Of a DNA stretch of 20,806 nt, positions 8,906-18,088 are shown piece after piece. Position numbers and translations under genes: made by a program. Numbering within the stretch: the stretch's first letter is position 1; each line of letters starts with the position of its first letter. Source of the stretch: Terana coerulea (taxonomy: Eukaryota > Basidiomycota > Agaricomycetes > Polyporales > Phanerochaetaceae); the NCBI GenBank assembly GCA_024811115.1, contig JAKOGH010001051.1, forward strand, positions 1 to 20,806. The letters run 5' to 3'. The notes beneath the pieces were generated by a model. That model was given only the letters and a program-made list of their open reading frames with translations. It had not been told where the DNA came from and searched no databases.

Positions 8906-10837
8906 ATCAAGGGTCGTACCATATACTCCTGGGCGGGGATTGGCCTGGGTGCGGCAGGAGTGGAACAGCTACTGATCGGCATTCTGGGGAGAAGATGTTC
9001 TGGCACATGAAAGACGGACGATTATATCCAGATTATATGGGTACCGTCCACATCAAAAGCCCTACAGTCTTCAACCGATGGCTTAACTGTAGAGTGCTGA
9101 TCATCGATGAGAGTAAGCTATCTAAATACACTGTCTTAAAAATATGATTAAATTTAAATACCAAGTCTCAATGATCGACGGAAACCTGTTCGACAAGCTA
9201 GTAAGTCCACAGTTACTGGACGATGATTTTGACAGTAATGATATGTTGGAACAGGAGTGCATGGCACGATTTCTCCGACGACGCCAGAGCGACAGGCCGT
9301 TTGGAGGCATTCAGGTGCTGTGTCAATGTATCTCCCAGTGTTACCTTGTCTCAACACGCTTCTGGGCGCTTCTGCAGCTGGTAGTATGCGGGGATTTCCT
9401 TCAGCTTCCTCCAGTTGCCGATGAGACACGCAGGCCACCGTTTGCGTTCCAAGCAGAAAGCTGGTATCGCTGTTTTGACCTGCCGGTGCTCCTAAAGACC
9501 GTTTACAGACAAAAGGAGCCCAGTACGTTGCTCCGACGACTCACATACGGGACTGCAACTTACCGAGACGTTAGCACTTGTTGATATGCTCAACGAAATG
9601 CGCTATGGTATCGTCACCTTGGAGACATACGACACTATTGCAGAACTTGAACGGCCTGTACATTACAACGATGGTGTTGAACCAACCAATCTGTCAGTTC
9701 GGAGCCTCGTCCTCACAGAAACATGTACTGACATCTGAATTTCATCAAGGTTCTCCAGCAGGAAGCTGGTACATCACCAGAACATGAACATGCTTGCAAA
9801 GCTCTATGGCAGAACCCGTGTATTCAAGTCCACTGACCGGAAGGGATGGGACAAACCCACCAACGAATATGTCAATGACACCAGATACATCACAGCCCTT
9901 AGCAAAATTCAGGCGCAATCAGAGCTTACTCTCAAGGTGAGCTCGCGTTTTGAAGAACAACTCTGACCTACAGCCTTACTAGCCCGCAACTAGGTCGGAG
10001 CTCAAGTCATGCTTCTGAAGGTGCGGGTTGTATGTGTCATCCAGTGCGCTTTGACTGATTTGTTGAAATAGAACTTGGTGCAAGGCCAGTTGGTGAATGG
10101 GTCGATTGGTGTAGTTGTCGGCTTTCTCAGCACAAAGGATGCGGAACGCACCTCTGACGTGCATGTGGGCGTCCCCTGGCGTCTTCGGCCGTTGACAGGC
10201 AAAGCGTACAAGTCCGCGGCGGCACGTGAAAAGGCGATCGACAAACTCGACAAATGGCTCCAGGACCGCACCTTGTGGCCTGTCGTGCAGTTCAACCTCA
10301 ATGGCCCGAAAGACGATCCGCGCTTTGTCAAAATCCTATGTGTTCCCGATACCTTCGCAGCTGTTCAGCCAGGCGGGACTCCTCTTGCGTTCCGAAGTCA
10401 GGTAAGCCTAAACAATCAATATGCACCTGTGGTGCTGATGATAACCTGCGTAATACAGGTTCCACTTGTACTGGCCTGGGCACTCAGCATCCACAAATCC
10501 CAGGGACTTACTATACCGCGCTTAAGAGTGGACTTGACAAATATATTTGAAAAGGGGCAAAGTAAGAATACCACTCTTCGTTCGTTTCACGGCAAGCTGA
10601 CATTTTGCAGCTTATGTCGCACTTTCGCGTGCTGTTAGTATGGAGACAATGGAGGTATATAACTTCGACCCTGCGGAGTAAGTTTGCGCACTAAGGTACA
10701 AGAGTATGCATGCTCACCATCATGTTCACCAACTTAGCGTCCACGCACATCCGACAGTTCTAGAATGGCTGAGAAAGGCCGAAGAGCCTCGAGATGAGGC
10801 CCAGAAGATTTTGGAGTTTTGGCATGACCTTGTGTAA

Positions 10838-11728
10838 CAGCGCGAATCAATTCTCAGTTTTGTACGAATTATGATTCTTCCTTTCACAGTTTTCTCGCCC
10901 CTTCCCGACCAGATTACCACTGAGATATAGATGATGATGCTAGTGCTTACTCGCAAGTTTGTTTCAAGCGCATCGCTGCTCACTGCAGTCTGCGACCTGT
11001 GAAGGGGGCTGTTCGGGGTCTCTAACCACGATCACGTGCTAAGCACGCTCCTGTCAGTTCGGGCGCGTCGCCGCCTTCCACGGAGCTCTCAGCTTCTCGT
11101 AAACCTTCACGCTCAACTCTGCGACCCATGTATATAATTCTAAAGGCTTGTTTTCAGGCTACATGGTGAAGAACTACCGGTGGTGGACCTCAGACATATT
11201 GCTCCATAATGGAGAACGTCGATGGCGCTAAGGACATAGTTGTGTCAGCTGCAGTGAAGCTCCCGTGGACGGGAGCCAACAGCGGCCGTCGCCGTTCAGC
11301 AAGACAGCGTGAATGGTCTCCTTGCTGCTGCCGTAATAGAAAGTCGTTGATGTTGAGGAGGCGGATAAGGCCACAGCAAGCATCGAAAACATTGGCGACG
11401 GTTATGAATGTCATGATCAAGGTGATAGTGATGTGTTTATAAAGTTGTTATGTGGATGAGAGCTGCGGCCGATACAAACGCACATCCCCTAGTATAATAG
11501 AGTGATTGAACCGGCATGGTTGGCCGTAGCAGATGTCGGCTATTCGAGTTGCTTGACATCGGTCCTGCGCATAGCAGCGTCGCGAGATGTTCTGACCTTG
11601 CACATTTCGCCCTTTCGACTCCGCATCTTGAGAGATATACAGCACTACGTCAATTCACCGAGAGAAGCTACGGACGGGCGGAGTCTTTATAAATACAACG
11701 TGCAAAAATACTAAGCCGCACACGATGT
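10838..11728. other. Spacer between helicase copy 2 and the reductase gene
   Basis: It contains the 3' end of copy 2 and the second promoter-like block, and then small open frames (for example 11209-11442 on the plus strand) with no recognisable domain. A hairpin GCTCCCG-TGGA-CGGGAGC lies near 11260-11277. No helicase motif was found here, although the promoter-like block would predict a downstream gene copy. Confidence 0.45.
10994..11117 (+). repeat. Promoter-like block, copy B (partner at 6765-6900)
   Basis: Diverged copy of the block upstream of helicase copy 2, including the CACGTG at 11033-11038 and the GCTCAAC end. A TATATAA-like stretch follows near 11131. No helicase follows within 4 kb. 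Confidence 0.6.
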
Positions 11729-12950
11729 TCAAGCAATCCAGCCCTTCGCCTGGTACTGCTCGATAATAGCCGCTGTCGTTTCCTCCAAAGAGCGGTACTT
11801 AAGACCCAAAATGCGCTGTGACTTTGAGTTCTCGAAATCGGCCTGTACGACAGCAGACTTGCGGTCGAAATCCGTGTACCCAGCAGGGAGGGAAGGGTTG
11901 AGCACATGGGCAACGTTGACTGTGCATCAACTGTAAGGCGCATGGCGAGGGAACAAAAAACAGTTTGACGTACTGAACTCCTGGTAGAAGAATGCGCCGG
12001 CCGAAAGGATGATTCTCTGGTTCTTGGCTTCCTCCTTCTGGAGGGAGAGAACGTGCGCAAGCGCGGCGTCGCGAACATCCACCCAGGCAAACCTACAAGC
12101 AAGACATTGGTCGTGAGCAGCCCGAAAACAGCTCCTGTCAACATCTGAATACATACGCAGCTTTGGTCACCGTATCACGATCTTTCTGTCCCGCGACGAC
12201 GCCACGCCAGAATTCCCCGGCGCTGGCGTTCAGTTCCTCTGGCTTGCTGACTTCCTGCAGAACCGGTCCAAACACGAAGGGCGGGTTGAGGACCACGACC
12301 TCAAAGCCCAGCTTGCCCTCGCTGTCTTCGACGAACTTCCATGCCGCCTTCTCCGCCAACGTCTTGCTGGCGTTGTACTTGTCCCATGGTGACGCCTTGA
12401 CACCTTGCTCCTCGACTGCCTTCGGGCTGCTCGTGTTCCAGTCTTTTCGGTGAAGACTCCGGCATCGGGGCCACCGAGGGATGCAATGCCGACGATGGAG
12501 CCCGTGATCACGACGCGCTTCACCGACTTGGTGTACTTGGCGGCCGCTTGCAGCACGCTGAGAGTGCCAGAAACGGCGGGACGAATCAGTTCTTGAGGAT
12601 CCTCGAACTGGAAGGTCAAAGGCGACGCCAGATGGGCGATGGCATCAGCACCCTGAACTGCCTCCTTAAAGGCCTCCTCCTAAAGGCGAATTTTACAACG
12701 GGATGGCGAGATAAGCCACCACTTGTCTCGGTTGGTTTGTAGAAACGCACCTTGGTTATATCCTCAACCACAACCACTTCCAACTTGTCCCCATATTGCT
12801 TGAACGTCTCCTTCAGATGATCAACCTTGCTCTGTGACCTCACAGTCCCCTAACGGAGTAGCCCTGCTCAAGCAAGGTCTTGACGACCCAGACGGCGATG
12901 AAACCATTGGCGCCAGTGACAAGAACCAAGCCTTTGTCAACAGTTGGCAT
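11729..12950 (-). CDS. Gre2-like NAD(P)-dependent reductase (extended SDR), with two frameshifts
   Basis: Predicted NADPH-dependent carbonyl/aldehyde reductase of the extended short-chain dehydrogenase superfamily (methylglyoxal reductase, cinnamoyl-CoA reductase and dihydroflavonol reductase relatives), probably cytosolic. Introns at 12680-12750, 12093-12156 and 11920-11973 give 344 residues, near the 342 typical of Gre2. Visible motifs: Rossmann 'VTGANGFIA' (residues 11-19), 'VVITGSIVG', catalytic Tyr169 and Lys173 in 'YNASK', and 'NPPFVFGP'. Two one-base shifts break the frame as written: the C run 12847-12850 (after 'EQGYSVR', before 'GTVRSQSK') and the T run 12444-12447 (at 'TEK|DWN'); each is repaired by one extra base in the run. 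The rest of the protein is well conserved, so assembly error is as likely as true loss. Exact substrate cannot be read from sequence. Confidence 0.88.
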
Positions 12951-14584
12951 GATGTTGTTTGTGCGAGAGAAGAGAAGTAAGCGAGGTTGTGGGGATGATG
13001 AGAGAAGTAGCTGAGTATGACTATTGGCTCACATAGGGGATTTATATCTGGTCGTTCGGGCAAAAGCTGAGTCATGACTCAGCCTACGGGCAGGAGGTCG
13101 GCGACGCGTACCTACATGACAGTACAAATGCGGTGAATGGCGAGCTTCCGGTGTGTGTCAGATTCTCCAAGGCTGTCCCCGGCACGGTACACTTTAGCGA
13201 AGACGTGTCGCCAGTAAATGAGAGCAGCTCATGGTTCCTGCCAGTGAGAATGTCTTTGAGCTGCAAAACCGCGAACGTGAGCCCATCTGATCGTAATAGT
13301 GATGAAGAAAGGTTGTGCAAGGTAGACATAAAGAGCTGAAATGAGATGGCGAATACCTGGCTTTGCATGGTCAAGCTGCAACATGAAGAGCTCGAATTTT
13401 AATAGCAGTGTGATATCTTTGTGGCGTCCCGCCGTTGATCCGCCATCAAGGTTTGCGGCGGGGAACTTGCAGAAACTAAAGTTACTCACGTTAGCCACAC
13501 TGTGTTCGCCTTTCGGATACCTTGTAATATGTAATTCTCGTCGATTGCAATCATGTTTGTGCTGTTGAGCGTCTCGTCAACTGAGCAGGTATGCGCGGAC
13601 ATTTTCGAGCTCCTGATATTGACGATTGAGTACACGTAATAAATATCGTGGACCACTGAGGGTTGGTATTAGACGCTACCGTCGATTCCGACTGGAAAAT
13701 AGTACGCACGAAGTAGGCCCAAAATACTAGGCAGTCCTCGGCCATGACAAGTGTTGACCGCCCCCGACACGCCGATGGTGCTTCCCACCGATGCGCACAG
13801 TCGGTGGCCGTAGCCGGTGGATCGCAGTGGCTTACAGTAGCTTCATACAGGCACTTAAGGGTCAGAAACACTGAACATTAGCCCACCCGACAGAACGTCT
13901 CGACAACGGTTTCTCACTTAGCTACGACCCTCTGTGTGGTTGATTGTGGCGCGGTGTTTCGGGCAACTGGATGACGCGTCGCCCGAGGCATTCGGGCAAG
14001 GTGTGGCGACAATTCGTCCCGCCAGACTCACGCAATATGCAGCTTCATATTCTCTAGCTCCGCACGATGGAGATTATGTCGAACAGTTTTGTTGTCCTTC
14101 TCTGGGCTCACCTCAACCGGGCACCATGCGATTCATCCTCTCCTGTGCAACAGCGGCGACGACGGGCCAGCCGCAGCCATACTCGTTTACTACGGGTGCA
14201 CGCCGCTCATGGAGTAAAGCAGCCCAGTGAACGTTACCGACCTTGAGGAAGAGTGTCGACACTTTTGAGAACAACTTGGTGTGTGCGTGGCCCAAGTGGG
14301 AGCCGTTCACGTATTCTTCAACGCCTCGAGGTCGACATCGATCGCGGCACGTACTGATCGCGCATGGACGCATAGTCCACGCGCAGACAACCCGAATGAC
14401 TCTCTTCGCCGCGACGTTCGAGAATTTCTGCCCGTTCAAATGTGGGTCCAATTTTACGTGAATTATGCTCGAAAACTCACGGGTTCTCAAAACCAAGCGT
14501 CGTGCAAAACGGTCTGCCTAACGTCGGGAGCTGGTCAAGATGCAGCAGTCGTAGAGTAGCAGACCTTGTTCGCAGGCTGTTAAG
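12951..14584. other. Unresolved region with coding-like segments, mainly minus strand
   Basis: The start of this stretch is the presumed reductase promoter. At about 13490-13607 a minus-strand segment starting with ATG reads 'MSAHTCSVDETLNSTN...ANTVWL' and ends at a good GTGAGT donor. At about 14040-14105 the minus strand reads 'SPEKDNKTVRHNLHRAELEN', again followed by GTGAGT. Between 14113 and 14496 a 127-codon minus frame is open. These could be exons of one or more minus-strand genes, but I could not join them in phase and recognise no domain. Confidence 0.3.
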
Positions 14585-15045
14585 CTAGCGCTTCACGACG
14601 ATCAAAATTTTGTCCTGAGAGCGAGCTCCATCGTGTTCACGCCAGCATATATCCTTGACCACTTGAAAACCATGCGCTTCCATGAGACATTTCGTCAAGG
14701 GAGGGGCAATCATCGCGCGAGATATACGTCCTGGTAGTCGCAGTCTAGCAGTGTATGTTTGTAAGCTCGCTACCACAGCAAGATCAAGGTACGAATATAT
14801 CTCCTCAGGCAGTCCCTTCCGCAATCCCCAGGAATCGCGCTGAGGACATCATCCATAACATCGAGAACCTCCCCACTTTGGTCATACGGTGATAGATATC
14901 GGAGTTCTCCGTACAAAACACAGCTCGAAGACTGCGAGTAAATGTGAGCCGTGTGGTTAGCACCCAGTGCCACCGCGAGTTGAGCGGCGGTAGACGTACC
15001 AAGGCCTACTGCAAGCACCCGCCCTACATCCTCCACAAGAAGCAT
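14585..15045 (-). CDS. Possible methyltransferase-like gene, frameshifted
   Basis: The minus strand starts 'MLLVEDVGRVLAVGLGTST' with a Gly-rich Rossmann-like loop, then 'ALGANHTAHIYSQ' and 'DVMDDVLSAIPG'. One extra base in the C run 14826-14829 joins this to 'LRKGLPEEIYSYLDLAVVAS', 'APPLTKCLMEAHGFQVVKD' and the end 'DKILIVVKR' with TAA at 14585. The order of a VxxVGxGT loop, a DLAVVAS strand and a GFxVVKD...ILIVVKR end resembles class I SAM-dependent methyltransferases, but the match is weak and the N-terminus is missing. An upstream exon may exist, since an acceptor-like CGCAG lies just before 15066. No substrate can be proposed. Confidence 0.35.
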
Positions 15046-15568
15046 CTCCTGGCTTTGAGTCTGCGCAAGGAGCTGGCCTCCTCAAGCTTCAAGCTGCGTT
15101 GGGACTGGGAAGAGTAGGAAGTGGCAAAGCTAATGAGAGTAAGACCAAAGTGAGAGACATTAACAATCACTCGCTGCGCTAGCTTACGCTGGCTTGCTTA
15201 CTCAGACGCCTGCCATGTGGGCGCTCCCAGACCAGCACTGAGACTCCGAGACGACTCGCCGAGTGGCCACACCGAGCAAGTCACCTTCAAGTTCATCTAC
15301 TCCTAGTAGCAGTGGCTGCTCTGAGCCACATAGGCAGCAGACAGATAACTTCACCATCATATGCCGCGCATCCTGTGCGTGGCTACGGCGTATGTTTCCG
15401 CGTTGTAACTGTTCCCTCTCACATATTTGTAGAGACCGGTGGCTTGTCACGCCCACCCTATACTCCCTGAAGCGACACATTTGCGCATCTATCTACCAGG
15501 AGTAAGCCCTCGCCAATACGTACATTTTAACCCCTGGTTTTGAAGTTTTTGTACGAATATCAGCAATA
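15046..15568. other. Spacer upstream of helicase copy 3
   Basis: No convincing coding segment was found. No RNase H1-type domain was seen here, so copy 3 seems to lack the N-terminal extension found in copy 1. The promoter-like block found around copy 2 was not recognised here. Confidence 0.45.
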
Positions 15569-17878
15569 ATGGTGGTGCTTTGGGATGATAGTGAATGTAA
15601 GTGTGCTTTACCCACACATTCAATACGTATCCTCGAACGGACGGACAAGGTTACTCACTGAACTAGATTATGAAGCTGCACTAGAGAATACCGACCATGA
15701 CTTGGAGTTTCCAATAGCGAAGCTCGCGTCAACGCACCTCCAGGAGCCTGCAGGACCGGTCGAACTATCTGAAGAACAGAAGCTGGTCCTCAAGAAAGTC
15801 AAAGCTCGCCAGAATGTTTTCTTTACCGGATCCGCTGGTGTGGGCAAGTCCTTGCTGTTGAATCAGATTACGAGCTGGTTCCGGAGCAGGGGGATGAAAA
15901 AGAGCTTGCGGTCACAGCCTCCACGGGCATGGCCTTTCTGAACATCGGAGGCACCACGCTTCACTCATTCGCGGGAATTAGACTGGGAACAGAAGATGTT
16001 GATAATTTGCTCATCTCAATGGTGGGCCCTGAGAACTTTTCGGCTATGAAAGAGGGCCGCGACGGAGACCAGCCATACGAGAGCCCGAGTGTAGTGAAGA
16101 GATGGAAGAAGTGTGCAGTTCTGATCATTGATGAAAGTAAGTTCCGGTTCACAATGCAAGCCTAGGTGTTGAAGGGGACGTTGACTGGAACAACAGTTTC
16201 TATGATTGACGGCTATCTCTTCGACAAGCTTGTACGTCGACGCTTGCTTGCTATCCGTTTCTGCGCACATTGAGAGGCAGTGTAGGAGTGTATCGCCAGA
16301 TTCATCAGACGAAATAATCACCCTTTCGGTGGTATTCAGGTAGCTCTGATTTTCGGGCATATCATTTCCTCCGCTGCCACTGATGCGCAGGTCTCTGCAG
16401 CTGGTAGTTTGTGGAGACTTCTTACAACTACCTCCAGTCCAAGATGGGCCTTCTCCAGCGCCATTTGCCTTCGACGCAAAGACTTGGGATCGCTGTCTTG
16501 GAAGGCCAATATTGTTAAAGACCGTCTTCCGACAGAAAGAAGAAGGTATGTCGTCTTTTATTCTGCTACTGGGTATATCCACCCAACCGCCACCAATCAG
16601 ATTACATTCGCATGCTGAATGAGATGCGCATGGGCAACCTTACGCCGGGAACTATTGCAGTATTCCAAGGTTTATCGCGGCCAATAGTGTATACTGACGG
16701 GATTGAGCCCACTGATCTGTGGGTGTATATGATTCCGTGATCTGTGTCAACACTGACATGCAATACATCCATGAGATTCTCCACCAGAGCTGAGGTTGAG
16801 ACGAAGAATCTGTTCATGCTATCGCAGATACAAGAAAAGCTATGTGTGTTCAAGGCGGAAGACCAGAAAGGATGGGATGTAAACCGCGACGAGATTGGTG
16901 ATGATGCATTTATCAAAGCTTTAGAGAGAATGCAAGCTCCTCAGGGGCTCCCCTTGAAAGTGAGTGACCCGCCTGGTAATTAACCCGCTGAGAAGCTTAG
17001 CCGACATTTACTCTGCTCATAGGTCGGAGCTCAAGTCATGCTCATCAAGGTGAGGTGACATCCGCGGCTTGCAACCCTTACTTCTGTTCACTCTCGTTCA
17101 GAATCTCGTCCAAGGCAAACTAGTAAACGGCTCTGTGGGGAAGGTCATCGGATATCGCACCGCACACCAGGCACAACATCTGCCAAATGTGACGGTACAC
17201 ATTGGTGTCGCCTGGGGCCTCACACCGCTTTCTGGGATTGAGTTCAGGAAGCAAAGCGCCATTGATGCTGCCCAGGCCGAATTCAATCACTGGGTTAAAG
17301 ACCCTCGGGCATGGCCAATAGTCAGATTCAGCGTCGGAAAAGCGAGGGATCCGACCTACGTGAACATCTTGTGCGTGCCACAGACATTTGTGGCCATCAA
17401 TGCGGGTGGGCACGGCATACCAGCAGCATTCAGGCAACAGGTAAGTACACATTAAGTTTTGAGTGTAACGTTGTCCTGAACGCTCTTTTTCATTTAGGTG
17501 CCTCTTATTCTTGCATGGGCACTCAGCGTACACAAAAGCCAAGGACAGACCCTCCAACGAGTTCGGGTTGACTTGAATCGTGTATTCGCGCCAGGTCAAG
17601 GTACGACGAAGTGTTTCCATTGTGACCTATCTGTTCCATGTTCACCTGCCTCGATCAGCGTATGTCGCCCTCTCTCGATGCACAAGTTTGGATACACTCG
17701 AAGTTCATAATTTTGACCCCAACAAGTAGGTCTACCTGCCTTCAGCTAACCATCGTACACTGACCAGTGTGATAGAGTCCTTGCACATCCACGCGTGATT
17801 GCATGGCTCGGTCGGCTCGACAGACCTCAAGACGAAGTGGATGAACTGCTGGACTTCTGGCCTGAACTGCAGCCTTGA
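15569..17878 (+). CDS. PIF1-like helicase copy 3, with one frameshift
   Basis: Third PIF1-like helicase; 557 residues if one base is restored. Introns: 15597-15666, 16137-16196, 16232-16285, 16340-16400, 16546-16600, 16719-16775, 16960-17022, 17050-17101, 17441-17497, 17601-17658, 17726-17775; all phases agree. Motifs: Walker A 'GSAGVGKS', 'TASTGMAF', Walker B 'IIDEISMIDG', 'GDFLQLPP', 'VFRQKEE', 'VGAQVMLIK', '[12 protein letters not shown]', 'HKSQGQT' and 'YVALSR' followed by Cys instead of Ala. The frame breaks at the G run 15889-15893 between 'WFRSRG' and '[10 protein letters not shown]'; six Gs would restore it. Everything else is intact, so this may be a functional gene with a sequence error, or a young pseudogene. 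Like copy 2 it has a short acidic N-terminus and an intron between 'GGIQ' and 'LVVCGDF'. Confidence 0.88.
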
Positions 17879-18088
17879 ACCTCCTCAGTTTCGTTAGCAA
17901 TGCGTGGCACCCCTGTCTCATCTTAACTTATCCCTGAATCTCTAGAACATTTGCAGCAGGAATTTTGTTATTCTCTCGGAATCTATTCACCTTAGTACTA
18001 TCTATAGTTACACGTAGCATAATCGATTGGACTTAACTGGTACAAAACATTACTGCAGGAATATGTCCGGTCTCCCTAGAACTAACCA
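17879..18088. other. Short convergent intergenic region
   Basis: These 210 bp hold the 3' ends of helicase copy 3 (plus) and of the AAA+ ATPase (minus). They are AT-richer than the flanking exons, as expected for untranslated sequence. No terminator structure can be named for a fungal gene. Confidence 0.5.

Larger units (their letters stand above)
7204..10837 (+). pseudogene. PIF1-like helicase copy 2, interrupted by an LTR element
   Basis: Second PIF1-like helicase; without the insertion it would be about 605 residues. Introns: 7229-7289, 9113-9165, 9201-9254, 9315-9377, 9523-9574, 9693-9749, 9937-9993, 10021-10071, 10402-10458, 10562-10610, 10678-10737. One more in-phase intron near 7360-7425 is possible. 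Motifs: 'GPAGTGKS', 'TASTGIAS', 'IIDEISMIDG', 'GDFLQLPP', 'VGAQVMLLK', 'LVNGSIG', 'HKSQGLT', 'YVALSRA'. An LTR element splits the codon block right after 'TGIASLN'; the next residues 'IKGRTIYSWAG' resume at 8906. A second lesion is one missing base in the G run 8986-8989, needed to reach 'KMFWHMKDG'. It lacks the RNase H1-type domain of copy 1; the N-terminus is short and acidic. As written it would encode only a truncated N-terminus with Walker A. Confidence 0.9.

Noticed and set aside
11260..11277. GCTCCCG/CGGGAGC hairpin as a terminator or regulatory RNA
   Set aside because: A single 7-bp stem is expected by chance in this much sequence, and no conserved context supports a function.
11209..11442. 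77-codon plus-strand open frame after promoter-like block B as a relict helicase
   Set aside because: No helicase motif is visible in any frame, and an antisense frame of equal length covers the same bases.
15889..15893. Programmed frameshifting as an explanation for the shift in helicase copy 3
   Set aside because: No slippery heptamer or stimulatory structure is evident, and the same kind of shift occurs at unrelated positions in unrelated genes; a homopolymer error is simpler.
3850..17878. The helicases as parts of Helitron transposons
   Set aside because: Helitrons join a PIF1-like helicase to a Rep/HUH domain. No HUH motif, no 5' TC end and no 3' hairpin-CTRR end were seen, and the genes are intron-rich.
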